A DNA stretch of 64,000 bases. Source: Sphingopyxis granuli NBRC 100800. Its GTDB lineage: Bacteria > Pseudomonadota > Alphaproteobacteria > Sphingomonadales > Sphingomonadaceae. Location: the NCBI RefSeq assembly GCF_001591045.1, contig NZ_BCUA01000003.1, positions 1-64,000 of the forward strand, given 5' to 3'. Below, piece after piece: positions 15,752-24,189 of the stretch. Positions within the stretch are counted from its first letter, which is position 1, and every line of letters starts with the position of its first letter. Under the pieces are notes generated by a model, which worked only from the letters and a program-made list of their open reading frames with translations, was not told the origin of the DNA and searched no databases. The position numbers were made by a program, and so were the translations under genes.

Positions 15752-16191
15752 GCCGTGCTTCCTTGTTGCCCGAGGTAATGCCCGCATCATAGGCATCGAT
15801 CCCGTCTGTGCCTATTAGGATCCGAGGCATCGGCAACCTGCAGAGCGACCGGCCGAACCGACATCGCAGACCGCATCATCCGTTACAGGCTCAATAGCTG
15901 GTTCCTGTCCTCGCAGCTGGGGACGGTTGAGCACACCCTACGCGACCGGTCGCAGGAACGATGGGCGATAAACCACGAAAATACAGATATTTGTGTGGGG
16001 GATACTGGATTGGTAGCTTCTCCGTCAAAAATGACGTGGGCGAGGGGAGTCACGTAGAATTGACCCAAGCAGCGCAGCGATTGGCGGAATTTCGCCGAAT
16101 TCTATGTTCTTGACATGTTCTTGAATCTGACTTAGCTTCGACCCTGCCTTTCGCAGTGTGAACCGGGCTCCTGACCACAAGGAGTCCGTGC
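15752..16191. other. oriT: Candidate origin of transfer and promoter of the traD-traI block
   Basis: This 440-base gene-free stretch lies directly upstream of a small RHH-like protein, traD and the MobF relaxase gene. It holds several oriT-like elements. There is a GTTCCTG (15901-15907)/CAGGAAC (15953-15959) inverted repeat around the perfect 12-base palindrome GCGACCGGTCGC (15942-15953). An AT-rich run leads to TTTGTGTGGGG (15990-16000), similar to the start of the F-plasmid nic-region sequence as I remember it. A GGCG...CGCC repeat lies near 16084-16097, and ATGTTCTTGA occurs twice, at 16104-16113 and 16115-16124. The location of the nick itself is a guess. Confidence 0.5.
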
Positions 16192-16524
16192 ATGACACGG
16201 CCAATCTGTCTCCAGGTTTACATCTCGGCCGAGCTCAGCTCGCTGATCCGCAAGGCTGCCAAGGCCAAGGGGATCAGCATGAGCGAATGGGTTCGTGCCT
16301 TGCTCGCCAATGCCTGCGCCGAGGACGATCTTGCCTCCCGGCTCGACGCTTCCATTGAACGTATTTCCCGCCGCTCGGTGTTCCTCATGGTCGGTGTGGA
16401 TGCGCTACTGGCAGGGCACCCCGACCACGCTTTGCGCGGTCGGGCACACCAGGCTTACGTGCGCAAATGCAAGGAGCTCGGCCTCACCACCGCTACCGGC
16501 GAGGGAGGTTCCGATGAAGCGTAA
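16192..16524 (+). CDS. Ribbon-helix-helix-like mobilisation protein
   Basis: This 110-residue protein begins with a short strand (PICLQVYISAELSSLIRKAA) followed by KAKGISMSEWVRALLANA. This is the ribbon-helix-helix layout of MobC/TraM-type relaxosome accessory proteins. The C-terminal half is helical and hydrophobic in part (SVFLMVGVDALLAG). It probably binds oriT and helps load the relaxase, and may repress its own promoter. AAGGAG precedes ATG 16192. Its end overlaps the traD start by 11 bases, which ties it to the transfer operon. Confidence 0.65.
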   Translation: MTRPICLQVYISAELSSLIRKAAKAKGISMSEWVRALLANACAEDDLASRLDASIERISRRSVFLMVGVDALLAGHPDHALRGRAHQAYVRKCKELGLTTATGEGGSDEA

Positions 16525-18910
16525 TCTCGTCAATTTCACGCGCGGCAGCCAGCTGCTCGGACACTTCAGCTTCATGTTCGCGGCGGGGCTCAAGGGCCCG
16601 TTGATCGTTGCCGCGCTTGTGATCTCATGGACCTCATGGTGGACCATTTCGGCAGGCCTCACCGATCATGAAGTCTACCTGGTCTGGATGCGGATCTATG
16701 CCGCCATCTACGGCTTCATGGAGTTCGATCCCGCCAAGCGTATCACTCTGGAAACCGCCTTCGGCGCATCCATTCAGTTTCCCATTACACAGCTCGACCA
16801 CTATCCACCGGTTGTCCATGCGTGGGATAAGCTGACAGATCTTCTGACCAGTGCCTTGTGGCGATCGGGGTTCCTGCTGGTCCCTGCCTTTGCCGTCTTC
16901 TACTGGTTCGCCGAGCGGTTCGGTGGTCGTTCCAAGGAGCGCAAACACGAGCGCGGCGCCATGCTGGTCACGCTTCCCGAGCTCGTCGATGAACTGACAA
17001 ACCACAACCGGCGCGAGCGCACACGTGAGCTCGATTCCGCTATGGGCTGGAAGTGGCGGCTCAGCCTGCCGCGAGAGATAGCCCGGGTCTTTCCCTACCG
17101 GCCATCGCATATCGCCACGGTGGCCTATCCCTGGCGCCTTGAACAGAGCCACGCGATGCTCATTGGCACGACCGGCATGGGCAAGACCGTGGCGATCTCG
17201 GACATGATTGCGGAGGCAAGAGCCAAGGGCCAGCGCTGCGTGGTTTTCGATCTGACCGGTGCCTTCATCGAGCACTTCCATGCCGCCCATTGCGACATCA
17301 TTTTAAACCCGCTCGATGCGCGCTGCCCCCAGTGGAGTCTCTTCGACGAATGCCGCACTGAAGGCGAATTCTGGGCCGCTGCCGATGCCCTCGTGCCCCA
17401 TGACGGGGGCGGGGAAGCCCAGTTCTGGGTGATCGCTGCCCGCGCCCTGTTTGTCGAATTCTGCCTCAAGCTCGTGGCGGAGGGCAGGGCAACCAATGAT
17501 GCCCTGGCGCGCGAGCTGATGACCGCGGACCTGTCGCGCGTGCATGCCATGATGCGCGGAACGATCGCCGATCCGCTAACCGCGCCGGAAGCCGCGCGCA
17601 TGGCGGAATCGATCCGGGCCGTCTTCAACGTCAACGCCAAGGCGCTCAAGCTGCTACCGACTGCAGGCCCTCGTTTCTCGGTCCGCGAGTGGATTCAGGA
17701 CGGAGCCGATAGCACCCGAAGCGAAGGCTCGATCCTGTTCATTTCGGCCCGCTATGTCGACATGAGTGTTTGCGCGCAGCTGCTCACACTCTGGCTCGAC
17801 ACAGCAATGAACACGCTGATGACGATGCCCCGCACCCGCGATCTCAAGTGCTGGTTCTTCGTCGATGAGCTGGGGGCATTGCACCGCCTGCCGGCCCTTG
17901 AGAAAGGCTTGCAGACGGCGCGCAATTTCGGCGGCGCGATTGTCCTCGGGCTTCACGCTTATGCCAAGCTCAAGGAGGTCTACGGCGAGAACATGGCGAT
18001 GACGCTGGCATCGCTGGCCCGGACCAAACTGATCCTCGGAACCGCCGACCGCGAAACGGCCACCTGGTGCTCCGACTTCATCGGCCATCGCCAGGTCAGG
18101 GACATGGAGGAGGGCTACACTTACGGCTACAACAATGCCCGTGATGCGGTCAGCCTCACCCCGCGCAAGCACATCGAGCCGCTCCTACTGCCCGACCAGC
18201 TCATGAACCTGCCGCGCCTGTCCGGGTACATCAAGTTCCCCGATGGTTTCCCTGCCGCGCCCGTCAAGCTCATTCCCGTCGACCGTCCCAAGCGGGCGGA
18301 GACCTTCATCGCAAGAGTGAAGGAAGGGCCCAAGGCACGCGTCGTAGAGCCCCGGCCGCCGGCGGAGCAGTCTGAGCCATCCGCTGCATCGGCGGGCAAT
18401 GAGCATCCCTCGGCCAACGACGACGGGGCAGGGAAGCCGGTCGTGCCCAAGCAGGGAGAACTGGCTCTCGACAATGCGCCGGAATCCGGGTCGAGGCAGA
18501 AGCCCGAGGCGACCGCAAAGGACTTGCAGCGGGCTGTTGAAAGCACATCGGGCAAGACGGCGAAGCAACAGGAACGAGCAGCCCGATCCGGGAAAGAGAA
18601 GGCGGGCAGGGCCAACCGGGATGTTTCTAAAACCCGAACTGATGCAAGGCCGAGAAAGGCTGGCCCCTCCGCCCGCCCGCTCCTGCCTACCGGCGAGACC
18701 ACCCCGACGCAGGAGCAGCCGGCTACTCCCAAGGGTACAGCTAGAGCCGGAACAACGGACGCAAATCCGCTACAAGAGGGCAAGCAGGATGGCCCCAAGA
18801 GCGTGCGACCCAGCGATGCAGTAGCGCGCAAGCTGATGCTCGAGGATGGGCTGCGCGAGCAGGAACCGCCGCCAATCCCGGGTCCCGACCTCGGCGACAT
18901 GGAGATGTGA
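16514..18910 (+). CDS. traD: TraD type IV coupling protein
   Basis: This 798-residue inner-membrane ATPase has two membrane segments in the first 140 residues (about 20-45 and 110-135). These are followed by a VirD4/TraD motor domain with Walker A GTTGMGKT at residues 218-225 and a Walker B-like FFVDELG around 450-452. The C-terminal 180 residues are low-complexity and rich in Pro, Lys and Ala, as in F TraD tails that contact the relaxosome. It pumps the relaxase-DNA complex into the secretion channel. ATG 16514 was chosen at the overlap with the preceding gene. TraI follows after 37 bases. Confidence 0.92.
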   Translation: MKRNLVNFTRGSQLLGHFSFMFAAGLKGPLIVAALVISWTSWWTISAGLTDHEVYLVWMRIYAAIYGFMEFDPAKRITLETAFGASIQFPITQLDHYPPVVHAWDKLTDLLTSALWRSGFLLVPAFAVFYWFAERFGGRSKERKHERGAMLVTLPELVDELTNHNRRERTRELDSAMGWKWRLSLPREIARVFPYRPSHIATVAYPWRLEQSHAMLIGTTGMGKTVAISDMIAEARAKGQRCVVFDLTGAFIEHFHAAHCDIILNPLDARCPQWSLFDECRTEGEFWAAADALVPHDGGGEAQFWVIAARALFVEFCLKLVAEGRATNDALARELMTADLSRVHAMMRGTIADPLTAPEAARMAESIRAVFNVNAKALKLLPTAGPRFSVREWIQDGADSTRSEGSILFISARYVDMSVCAQLLTLWLDTAMNTLMTMPRTRDLKCWFFVDELGALHRLPALEKGLQTARNFGGAIVLGLHAYAKLKEVYGENMAMTLASLARTKLILGTADRETATWCSDFIGHRQVRDMEEGYTYGYNNARDAVSLTPRKHIEPLLLPDQLMNLPRLSGYIKFPDGFPAAPVKLIPVDRPKRAETFIARVKEGPKARVVEPRPPAEQSEPSAASAGNEHPSANDDGAGKPVVPKQGELALDNAPESGSRQKPEATAKDLQRAVESTSGKTAKQQERAARSGKEKAGRANRDVSKTRTDARPRKAGPSARPLLPTGETTPTQEQPATPKGTARAGTTDANPLQEGKQDGPKSVRPSDAVARKLMLEDGLREQEPPPIPGPDLGDMEM

Positions 18911-18947
18911 TCATGCCGCCGATTGCCGCAGCCTCGGGGGACAAACG

Positions 18948-21875
18948 ATGCTATCGGTAGCTAATATCCGCACCGCAGGCGGCGCGGCCAATTACTTTGC
19001 TGCCGACAACTACTACACGCGCGCAGACGCTGATCGCTCCGGCGAATGGCTGGGTGAAGGCGCTGCCGCCCTGGGGCTGGTTGGGGCCGTGGATGCGCGG
19101 CAGTTCGAGGCAGTCCTTAAAGGAATGCTGCCGGATGGTAGCCGGGTTGGAAGTGACAATCGGGCGCACCGCGCGGGGACCGACCTCACCTTTTCGATGC
19201 CGAAAAGCTGGTCGGTCCTTGCTCTGGTGGGCGGCGACAAACGGATCCTCGATGCCTACTCGTCAGCCGTCCGGGAAACCCTGCGCTGGGCCGAAAAGAA
19301 CCTCGCTGAGACCAGGATGGAGGTTCGGGGCAAGGAGCGAGCCGTCCAAACCGGCAACCTTGCGATCGCGCTCTTCCAGCACGACACCAACCGCAACCAG
19401 GAACCCAACGCCCACTTCCATGCCGTCATTGCCAATGTGACCCAGGGGCCAGACGGCAAATGGCGGGCGCTGCGCAACGACAAGCTCTGGCAGCACAACA
19501 CCTTGCTCAATGCCATGACAATGGCCCGGTTTCGGTTGGGCGTGGAGAAGCTCGGTTACGAGGTTGGGGAGTTCGGAAAGCACGGCAATTTCGAAGCTGT
19601 CGGGGTGCCCAAGGCCGTGCGCGATGCCTTCAGTTCCCGGCGCGCAGAGATCCTGGAGGCAGCAGCTCAAATGAACTTCTCAGGGCCGAGCGTCCTTGAT
19701 GCCGCAACCTTGATGACCCGGGCCAACAAGGGCCGGATCGAGGATCGCGATGCGCTTACACAGCAGTGGCAGGAAACGTCCGCCAGGCTTGGCTTTGATC
19801 CCGCCACGATCATTGCAAGTGCCAACGGCCGCAGTGCACAGGATCTTGGGAAAGTGGCCGGCATCGGTCCAACGATGCGCGGGCTTGTCCGCCATGCTCA
19901 GGCCCTCGCAACTTCCTTTGCCGAGCGTCTGGGCCTGCGGGAAGGTGATCCTCTGATACCTGCCCGGCTGACCAATCGCAGTGTCGAGCAGGTCGCCGCA
20001 ATTCATGCGGTCGCCTCGGCTGTCCGGCATCTGGGCGAGCGGGAAGCGGCATTCACGCGCACCGAGATCTACCGCACCGCACTTGGCTTTGCGCTCCCTA
20101 CATCGCTTGCCGCGGTCGAGCATCGCGTCGATCAACTGCTCCGCCAAGGATATCTGGAGAAGGGCAGGGGCGCAGACCGTGACCTGCTGACCACCCGCGA
20201 CGCCGTCAGTCTCGAGCAGCGCATCATCGCCGGAGTCGAAAGCGGGCGCGGCGGCGCTCCGGCGATTGTCTCTCCCGACCTTGCCGGGCCCCGCCTGCAG
20301 GCACTCTCCCAGATCAAGTACGGGCTCACCTTGAACGCCGGACAGGAAGGGGCGGGGCGCCTGCTGCTTGGGTCGAACAACCGCATCGTCGCCATCCAGG
20401 GCGTTGCCGGGGCAGGCAAGAGCACCGTCCTCAAACCCGTCGCGGACATTCTGCGCGAGGAGGGCAGGGCCGTGCTCGGGCTCGCGGTGCAAAACACGCT
20501 GGTTCAGATGCTGGAGCGGGATACGGGTATTCCCTCGATGACGGTGTCGCGGTTTCTCGCGCAGCACCGCGATCTCCTCGAAGGGGCCGATACGGACCGC
20601 CTCGCCGAGGCCCGAGCCGATATGCGGGGCAGTGTCGTGTTGCTCGACGAAGCCTCCATGGTCGGCAACGCCGACAAGGAAAAGCTGGTGCGCCTCGCCA
20701 ACCTGCTCGAACTCGGCCGCTTTGCCAGCATTGGTGACCGCAAGCAGCTGGGCGCAGTCGATGCCGGCAAGCCGTTCGATGTGATGCAGCAGGCCGGGAT
20801 CGAGACTGCGGTGATGAGCACCAATCTTCGCGCGCGCAGCGAAGGCCTGCGTGAAGCCCAACAGGCAGCGCAAGAAGGGCGCATTGAGGATGCCATGCGC
20901 CATCTCGCACCCCAGGTAGTCGAGGCTGGGAACGATGCTGCTGTCGAAGCTGCCGCAGCCTGGCTGTCCCTTTCGACCGCTGAGCGCGAGGCAACCGCAA
21001 TCTATGCCTCAGGCCGAAACTTGCGCACCGCCGTGAACGATGCGGTGCAGACCGGCCTTAAAGCGAGCGGTGAGCTCGGTCCTGAAACCATGCGGCTCCA
21101 GACCCTGTCGCGCGTCAATGTCACCCGCGAGGAGCTGCGATACGCGAGCACCTATGCCCCCGGCATGGTGGTCGAGGTCGCGCGGCGTCAGCGGAGCCAG
21201 GGCCTTGCAGCAGGCGAGTACCGGGTGGTCGGAACTGATGTGCCTCGCGAGCGGGTCACGCTGGAGAACGAGCGTGGCCGCCAGTTCGAGTTTCGTCCCG
21301 GTCAGATAAGGCCGCAAGGTGAGCAGGATCCGCTGCGCCTGTTCGAAGTCCGCGCCCTCGACATTTACACCGGCGACAAGATCCGGTGGACAGAGACCGA
21401 TCACCAGCGCGGCCTGCTCAATGCCGACCAGGCCCGGATTGTCGCAGTCGACAAAGAGGCTGTCGTGGTGAAGACATCCTTGGGCGCAGAGCACAGGCTG
21501 GAGCAGGGCGACCCGATGCTCCGCCGTCTCGATCTCGCCTATGCGCTCAATGCCCATATGGCGCAGGGGCTTACTTCCGATCGCGGCATTGCAGTCATGG
21601 ATAGCCGCGAGCGTAATCTGGCCAACCAGCAGACGTTCCTGGTGACAGTCACGCGGCTGCGCGATGGCCTCACCCTCTATGTCGACAATGCTGGCAAGCT
21701 TGAAGCTGCGGTCGAGCGCAATGCCGGTATGAAGCGCTCGGCGCTGGAAACGGTCGATCTCCTCCGCGACGCTGCGTCCAAAGGGCAGGTCAAAGATCGT
21801 GTGGATCCTGCACCGGAACGCAAGCCGCCGGAGCTTGACCGGTCGATCACGAAGCCCTTCGAAATCGGCATATAG
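18948..21875 (+). CDS. traI: MobF relaxase-helicase TraI (TrwC family)
   Basis: This 975-residue protein begins with the MobF relaxase domain. It carries the Tyr pair Y22-Y23 in NYYTR and the metal-binding histidines H145, H156 and H158 (the last two in HFH). The helicase half has Walker A GVAGAGKST at residues 485-493 and LLDEASM as Walker B, as in RecD-like TrwC/TraI helicases. It nicks oriT, stays covalently bound to the 5' end and unwinds the transferred strand. ATG 18948 places the relaxase fold at the very N-terminus, as it must be. Only one helicase domain is present, so it is closer in size to TrwC than to F TraI. Confidence 0.94.
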   Translation: MLSVANIRTAGGAANYFAADNYYTRADADRSGEWLGEGAAALGLVGAVDARQFEAVLKGMLPDGSRVGSDNRAHRAGTDLTFSMPKSWSVLALVGGDKRILDAYSSAVRETLRWAEKNLAETRMEVRGKERAVQTGNLAIALFQHDTNRNQEPNAHFHAVIANVTQGPDGKWRALRNDKLWQHNTLLNAMTMARFRLGVEKLGYEVGEFGKHGNFEAVGVPKAVRDAFSSRRAEILEAAAQMNFSGPSVLDAATLMTRANKGRIEDRDALTQQWQETSARLGFDPATIIASANGRSAQDLGKVAGIGPTMRGLVRHAQALATSFAERLGLREGDPLIPARLTNRSVEQVAAIHAVASAVRHLGEREAAFTRTEIYRTALGFALPTSLAAVEHRVDQLLRQGYLEKGRGADRDLLTTRDAVSLEQRIIAGVESGRGGAPAIVSPDLAGPRLQALSQIKYGLTLNAGQEGAGRLLLGSNNRIVAIQGVAGAGKSTVLKPVADILREEGRAVLGLAVQNTLVQMLERDTGIPSMTVSRFLAQHRDLLEGADTDRLAEARADMRGSVVLLDEASMVGNADKEKLVRLANLLELGRFASIGDRKQLGAVDAGKPFDVMQQAGIETAVMSTNLRARSEGLREAQQAAQEGRIEDAMRHLAPQVVEAGNDAAVEAAAAWLSLSTAEREATAIYASGRNLRTAVNDAVQTGLKASGELGPETMRLQTLSRVNVTREELRYASTYAPGMVVEVARRQRSQGLAAGEYRVVGTDVPRERVTLENERGRQFEFRPGQIRPQGEQDPLRLFEVRALDIYTGDKIRWTETDHQRGLLNADQARIVAVDKEAVVVKTSLGAEHRLEQGDPMLRRLDLAYALNAHMAQGLTSDRGIAVMDSRERNLANQQTFLVTVTRLRDGLTLYVDNAGKLEAAVERNAGMKRSALETVDLLRDAASKGQVKDRVDPAPERKPPELDRSITKPFEIGI

Positions 21876-21945
21876 CGTGCTGCTGTCCCCATCCGTCCGC
21901 ACACTGCCGGTGGACGAAAAGTTCTTTCTTTGTTCTCATTCACCC

Positions 21946-22185
21946 ATGCCCCGAATCTCCGACGATCTCCTCCTTACGCATCTCGAAGTCGCGCTGGCCG
22001 TTGCGCCGGAGCACACGCTCATCCGTCTCAATGCCGATGACCCACGCGCCCAGCGCAGCGCCAGGGTCGATCTTGCTCGCCATCTGGTCGAACGCATGCG
22101 CGGCCTCACCATCGAAGGCGACAGCCATGGCAGCCCAGGCGCGCAATCCTGTCTCTTTCCCGGCGATCTCTCGCCAATCGGATGA
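21946..22185 (+). CDS. Small hypothetical protein after traI
   Basis: This 79-residue protein starts MPRISDDLLLTHLEVALAVAPEHTLIRL and shows strong GC bias at third codon positions, which argues that it is real. No domain is recognised. It lacks an obvious Shine-Dalgarno sequence. The opposite strand also has an open frame, but its composition looks less protein-like. It may be the last gene of the traD-traI operon. Confidence 0.5.
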   Translation: MPRISDDLLLTHLEVALAVAPEHTLIRLNADDPRAQRSARVDLARHLVERMRGLTIEGDSHGSPGAQSCLFPGDLSPIG

Positions 22186-22200
22186 CCTGGTCAGTGACGC

Positions 22201-22398
22201 TTAGTGCGTTGGCTTGTCAGAGGCGTTGGAGCTCAGCTGGACAATCCGCTCAGCGATAGCCTGCCATGTCCGAATGCCTGCTTCGTCGCCGGCAAGTGCA
22301 AGAGCACCAATCTGTTCGGCGACGTGCAAAGGTGCTTTGTCCCCATGGGTTTGCAGGACATGGTTGGCGCAGGCCCAGACTTCCCAGTCGCTGAGCAT
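22201..22398 (-). CDS. DUF6961 family small protein
   Basis: This 65-residue protein has the pattern SDWEVWACANHVLQTHG, then a IGALALAGDEAGIRTWQAIAERI helix, which matches DUF6961. These are tiny helical proteins common in sphingomonads with no known function. Its ATG overlaps the stop of the upstream gene (TGATG), so it is translationally coupled as the last gene of the S24 repressor operon. Confidence 0.72.
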   Translation of the reverse strand: MLSDWEVWACANHVLQTHGDKAPLHVAEQIGALALAGDEAGIRTWQAIAERIVQLSSNASDKPTH

Positions 22399-22703
22399 CA
22401 GCCTAGCGTGCTGACGAACGCGCCAACTGTCGCGTAGAGACCATAGGCGACGAAGCCGGCCGCAAGAAGGAATTCGATGCGAAGTTTAAATGCTGTCGGA
22501 CGAGGCTGATCGGCCGGCCATATCTGTTCGCAGACAAACCCGTTGAACCCCGAACGCTCCCCGACCACTTCGACGCGAGAGCCGATAAACTTGCGTACCT
22601 GGCGAGTGTTGTCGAGTTCCCAAGTCCCGCCACCATCGGTTCGCAGCACCGGCCCGTTGGCCGCCCCCTCGACGATGCCGGTCAGATGCGTGGTGCTGTT
22701 CAC
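22398..22703 (-). CDS. DUF5818-like protein with C-terminal membrane segment
   Basis: This 101-residue protein starts at GTG 22703, overlapping the nuclease stop (GTGA). An OB-like beta domain (LTGIVEGAANGPVLRTDGGGTWELDN, then RVEVVGERSGFNGFVCEQI) resembles DUF5818. It is followed by one hydrophobic helix near the C-terminus (FLLAAGFVAYGLYATVGAFV). It would sit in the inner membrane or be secreted and tail-anchored. Function unknown. The longer upstream frame overlaps the nuclease gene and is not used. Confidence 0.6.
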   Translation of the reverse strand: MNSTTHLTGIVEGAANGPVLRTDGGGTWELDNTRQVRKFIGSRVEVVGERSGFNGFVCEQIWPADQPRPTAFKLRIEFLLAAGFVAYGLYATVGAFVSTLG

Positions 22704-23128
22704 CGGCAAGCCGGGCCTTTCCAGTAGCGATCCCAGCGCAGGACAGCGCCGGTCTTGATCATGGCGCATGAAAGATCTGCGCCTGACGGCAGGCGGCACC
22801 AGGCAGCGGTCCTGTTTCCGCCTGCGCCCCCCTCGGAGCGGCATGTCAGTCGCGGCCCCCTTACCACCACGTGACCGGTCGAGATCGTTCCGCGCGCGCC
22901 GCCCATCAGCTGTACCAGCGCATCGCGCGCCTCAATCGCCGAGGCAGCTGGGCAGGGCTGATTGGTCCGGCAGGTGCCGTCCATTTCCCGCGCAGCGATG
23001 CCGGCGATCCGAAGGTGAGGACCTTCCACACACCAGACTGGACCGTCACCATCCCAGACGTGGGTCGGTGTGCAGGTGAATGTCTGTCCGGAGGCGACGA
23101 TAGAGGCGGCAAGCAAGGCGAGTATCAT
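22700..23128 (-). CDS. Secreted SNase-like (thermonuclease family) protein
   Basis: This 142-residue protein has a short hydrophobic N-terminus (MILALLAASIVASGQ) that looks like a signal peptide. A staphylococcal-nuclease-like region follows: HVWDGDGPVWC and LRIAGIAAREMDG, the usual D-G-D and R-x-x-G-I-x-x-x-E positions. A WCRLPSGADLSCAMIKTGAVLRW segment lies near the end. It would act in the periplasm. Genes of this family often accompany conjugation operons, although their job there is not established. It begins 9 bases after the S24 repressor gene and belongs to the same operon. Confidence 0.72.
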   Translation of the reverse strand: MILALLAASIVASGQTFTCTPTHVWDGDGPVWCVEGPHLRIAGIAAREMDGTCRTNQPCPAASAIEARDALVQLMGGARGTISTGHVVVRGPRLTCRSEGGAGGNRTAAWCRLPSGADLSCAMIKTGAVLRWDRYWKGPACR

Positions 23129-23137
23129 ATGGCTCCC

Positions 23138-23779
23138 TTAGAGTGCTCGTCCGAACCAGAGAACCCGCCCGACGATATTGAGCGTCCGCTTCTCGAGACC
23201 GCGCCAGCTCGGATAGGCCGGGTTGTCGCTCAGAACTGAGGCGCGCTTGCCCTGCGGTTCGAGGGCAATCCGCTTGACGCTCAGCATGTCGTCCATCCGC
23301 AGGACATAGATCCCGTCTCTCAGGCGCGCCTGGCCGTCCCCGAGATCGACCATCACTTCGTCGCCATCATGAAGAGTGGGCTCCATGGAGTCGCCATGCA
23401 CGGCGATGATCGACAGACTCGATGCCTTGCTCGCGGTCAGCCGGCGTAGCCACTTCTCGTCGAAGCCGAATTGCGCTGATTTGGCTTCCATTTCCGCGAG
23501 CGCGCCGTGGCCGGCTGATGCCTCGACATTGAGCAAAGGCACATGGACCAGATCGACGACCGGACCTGAACGACGGGCGGGGGCACCGAGAATTTTCTCA
23601 TCGACCCCGAAAAATCGCGCCAGAACCGAGCGATCCTGCTCGTCCAGCTGCCGCGGGCTGCCGCGCCGGATGTACTGCTGGATGTAGGCGGCATTGCGCC
23701 CCAGCAGGCGCGAAACCGAGGAGTAATTCACCCCTCGTTGCTGGATCAATTCGTCCAGGGCTCTCCGTGCGTCGTCCAT
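23138..23779 (-). CDS. S24-family (LexA/CI-like) repressor-protease
   Basis: This 213-residue protein has an N-terminal helix-turn-helix (about residues 15-45: VNYSSVSRLLGRNAAYIQQYI) and a C-terminal S24 peptidase domain. The domain has Ser131 in HGDSMEP, Lys169 in LSVKR and an Ala89-Gly90 bond in EASAGHG that could be the self-cleavage site. Such proteins repress lysogeny or transfer genes until RecA-stimulated cleavage after DNA damage. Palindromes CTAGGA...TCCTAG sit in its own promoter region and recur upstream of traA, which suggests it controls conjugation. The start at 23779 was chosen because it begins the HTH domain directly. Confidence 0.88.
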   Translation of the reverse strand: MDDARRALDELIQQRGVNYSSVSRLLGRNAAYIQQYIRRGSPRQLDEQDRSVLARFFGVDEKILGAPARRSGPVVDLVHVPLLNVEASAGHGALAEMEAKSAQFGFDEKWLRRLTASKASSLSIIAVHGDSMEPTLHDGDEVMVDLGDGQARLRDGIYVLRMDDMLSVKRIALEPQGKRASVLSDNPAYPSWRGLEKRTLNIVGRVLWFGRAL

Positions 23780-23803
23780 GACTGCCAGTCCTATCGCGGG
23801 CAC

Positions 23804-23860
23804 CTAGGAAAATCGATCCTAGACTCTAGGAAGCCTTCCTAGTAAGAACATAACAAGAAC
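23804..23860. promoter_or_regulatory. Repressor operators and 11-bp repeat in the S24 divergent promoter
   Basis: Two palindromes lie side by side: CTAGGA (23804-23809) with TCCTAG (23817-23822), and the perfect 17-base CTAGGAAGCCTTCCTAG (23826-23842). Directly beside them AAGAAC occurs at 23844-23849 and 23855-23860, exactly 11 bases apart; read on the minus strand this is GTTCTT twice. The same two motifs are found at the traA divergent promoter, and the GTTCTT repeat also at the traD promoter. Confidence 0.65.
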
Positions 23861-23885
23861 GCAAGCGTAAAGCGAGTCTACGGCC

Positions 23886-24074
23886 ATGGAGCTTCTGGAG
23901 CAGATCGAGGAATATCTGGCACAAACCCGGACGTCGCCGAGCACCTTCGGTCGGCACGTCGTGGCAGATCCTCGCTTCGTTCAGGACCTACGGGACGGGC
24001 GCAGGCCACGCCGAAAAACCTGTCAGAAAGTCTCGGCATTTCTGGCGAGTTCAGAGACAGTTAGCCGCGGGTAG
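23886..24074 (+). CDS. Small HTH-like regulator divergent from the S24 repressor
   Basis: This 62-residue basic protein reads MELLEQIEEYLAQTRTSPSTFGRHVV at its start, then FVQDLRDGRRPRRKTCQKVSAFL. The helix-turn-helix-like spacing and Arg-rich recognition helix suggest a Cro-like DNA-binding protein. Its divergent position from a CI-like repressor across shared operators fits a repressor/anti-repressor switch. Whether it counteracts the S24 protein is inference. No ribosome-binding site is strong; the ATG at 23886 is the only start that gives the domain. Confidence 0.6.
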   Translation: MELLEQIEEYLAQTRTSPSTFGRHVVADPRFVQDLRDGRRPRRKTCQKVSAFLASSETVSRG

Positions 24075-24151
24075 GACGACTAAACATAACAGCGAGGACA
24101 TTTCCGAATCTCGTTGCCTCGATATCAAGCATCCACTACGCTTACCCACAC

Positions 24152-24175
24152 AGAAACTGGTTTAGCCCAGTTTCT
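24152..24175 (+). promoter_or_regulatory. Candidate operator of the WYL regulator and defence operon
   Basis: A perfect 9-base inverted repeat, AGAAACTGG (24152-24160) and CCAGTTTCT (24167-24175), lies 14 bases before the WYL gene start. BrxR/CapW-type WYL regulators are known to bind an inverted repeat in the promoter of the defence operon that they head. The match in position and symmetry supports the same role here. Confidence 0.6.
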
Positions 24176-24189
24176 TGGGGGATCGGGGC

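Noticed and set aside
19680-20903. 407-codon minus-strand frame inside traI
   Set aside because: Codon-bias shadow of the relaxase-helicase gene, which has its catalytic Tyr, His and Walker motifs in the other frame.
21940-22146. 68-codon minus-strand frame opposite the small gene after traI
   Set aside because: The plus-strand frame has the more protein-like sequence and codon pattern; the minus frame is treated as its shadow, with moderate certainty.
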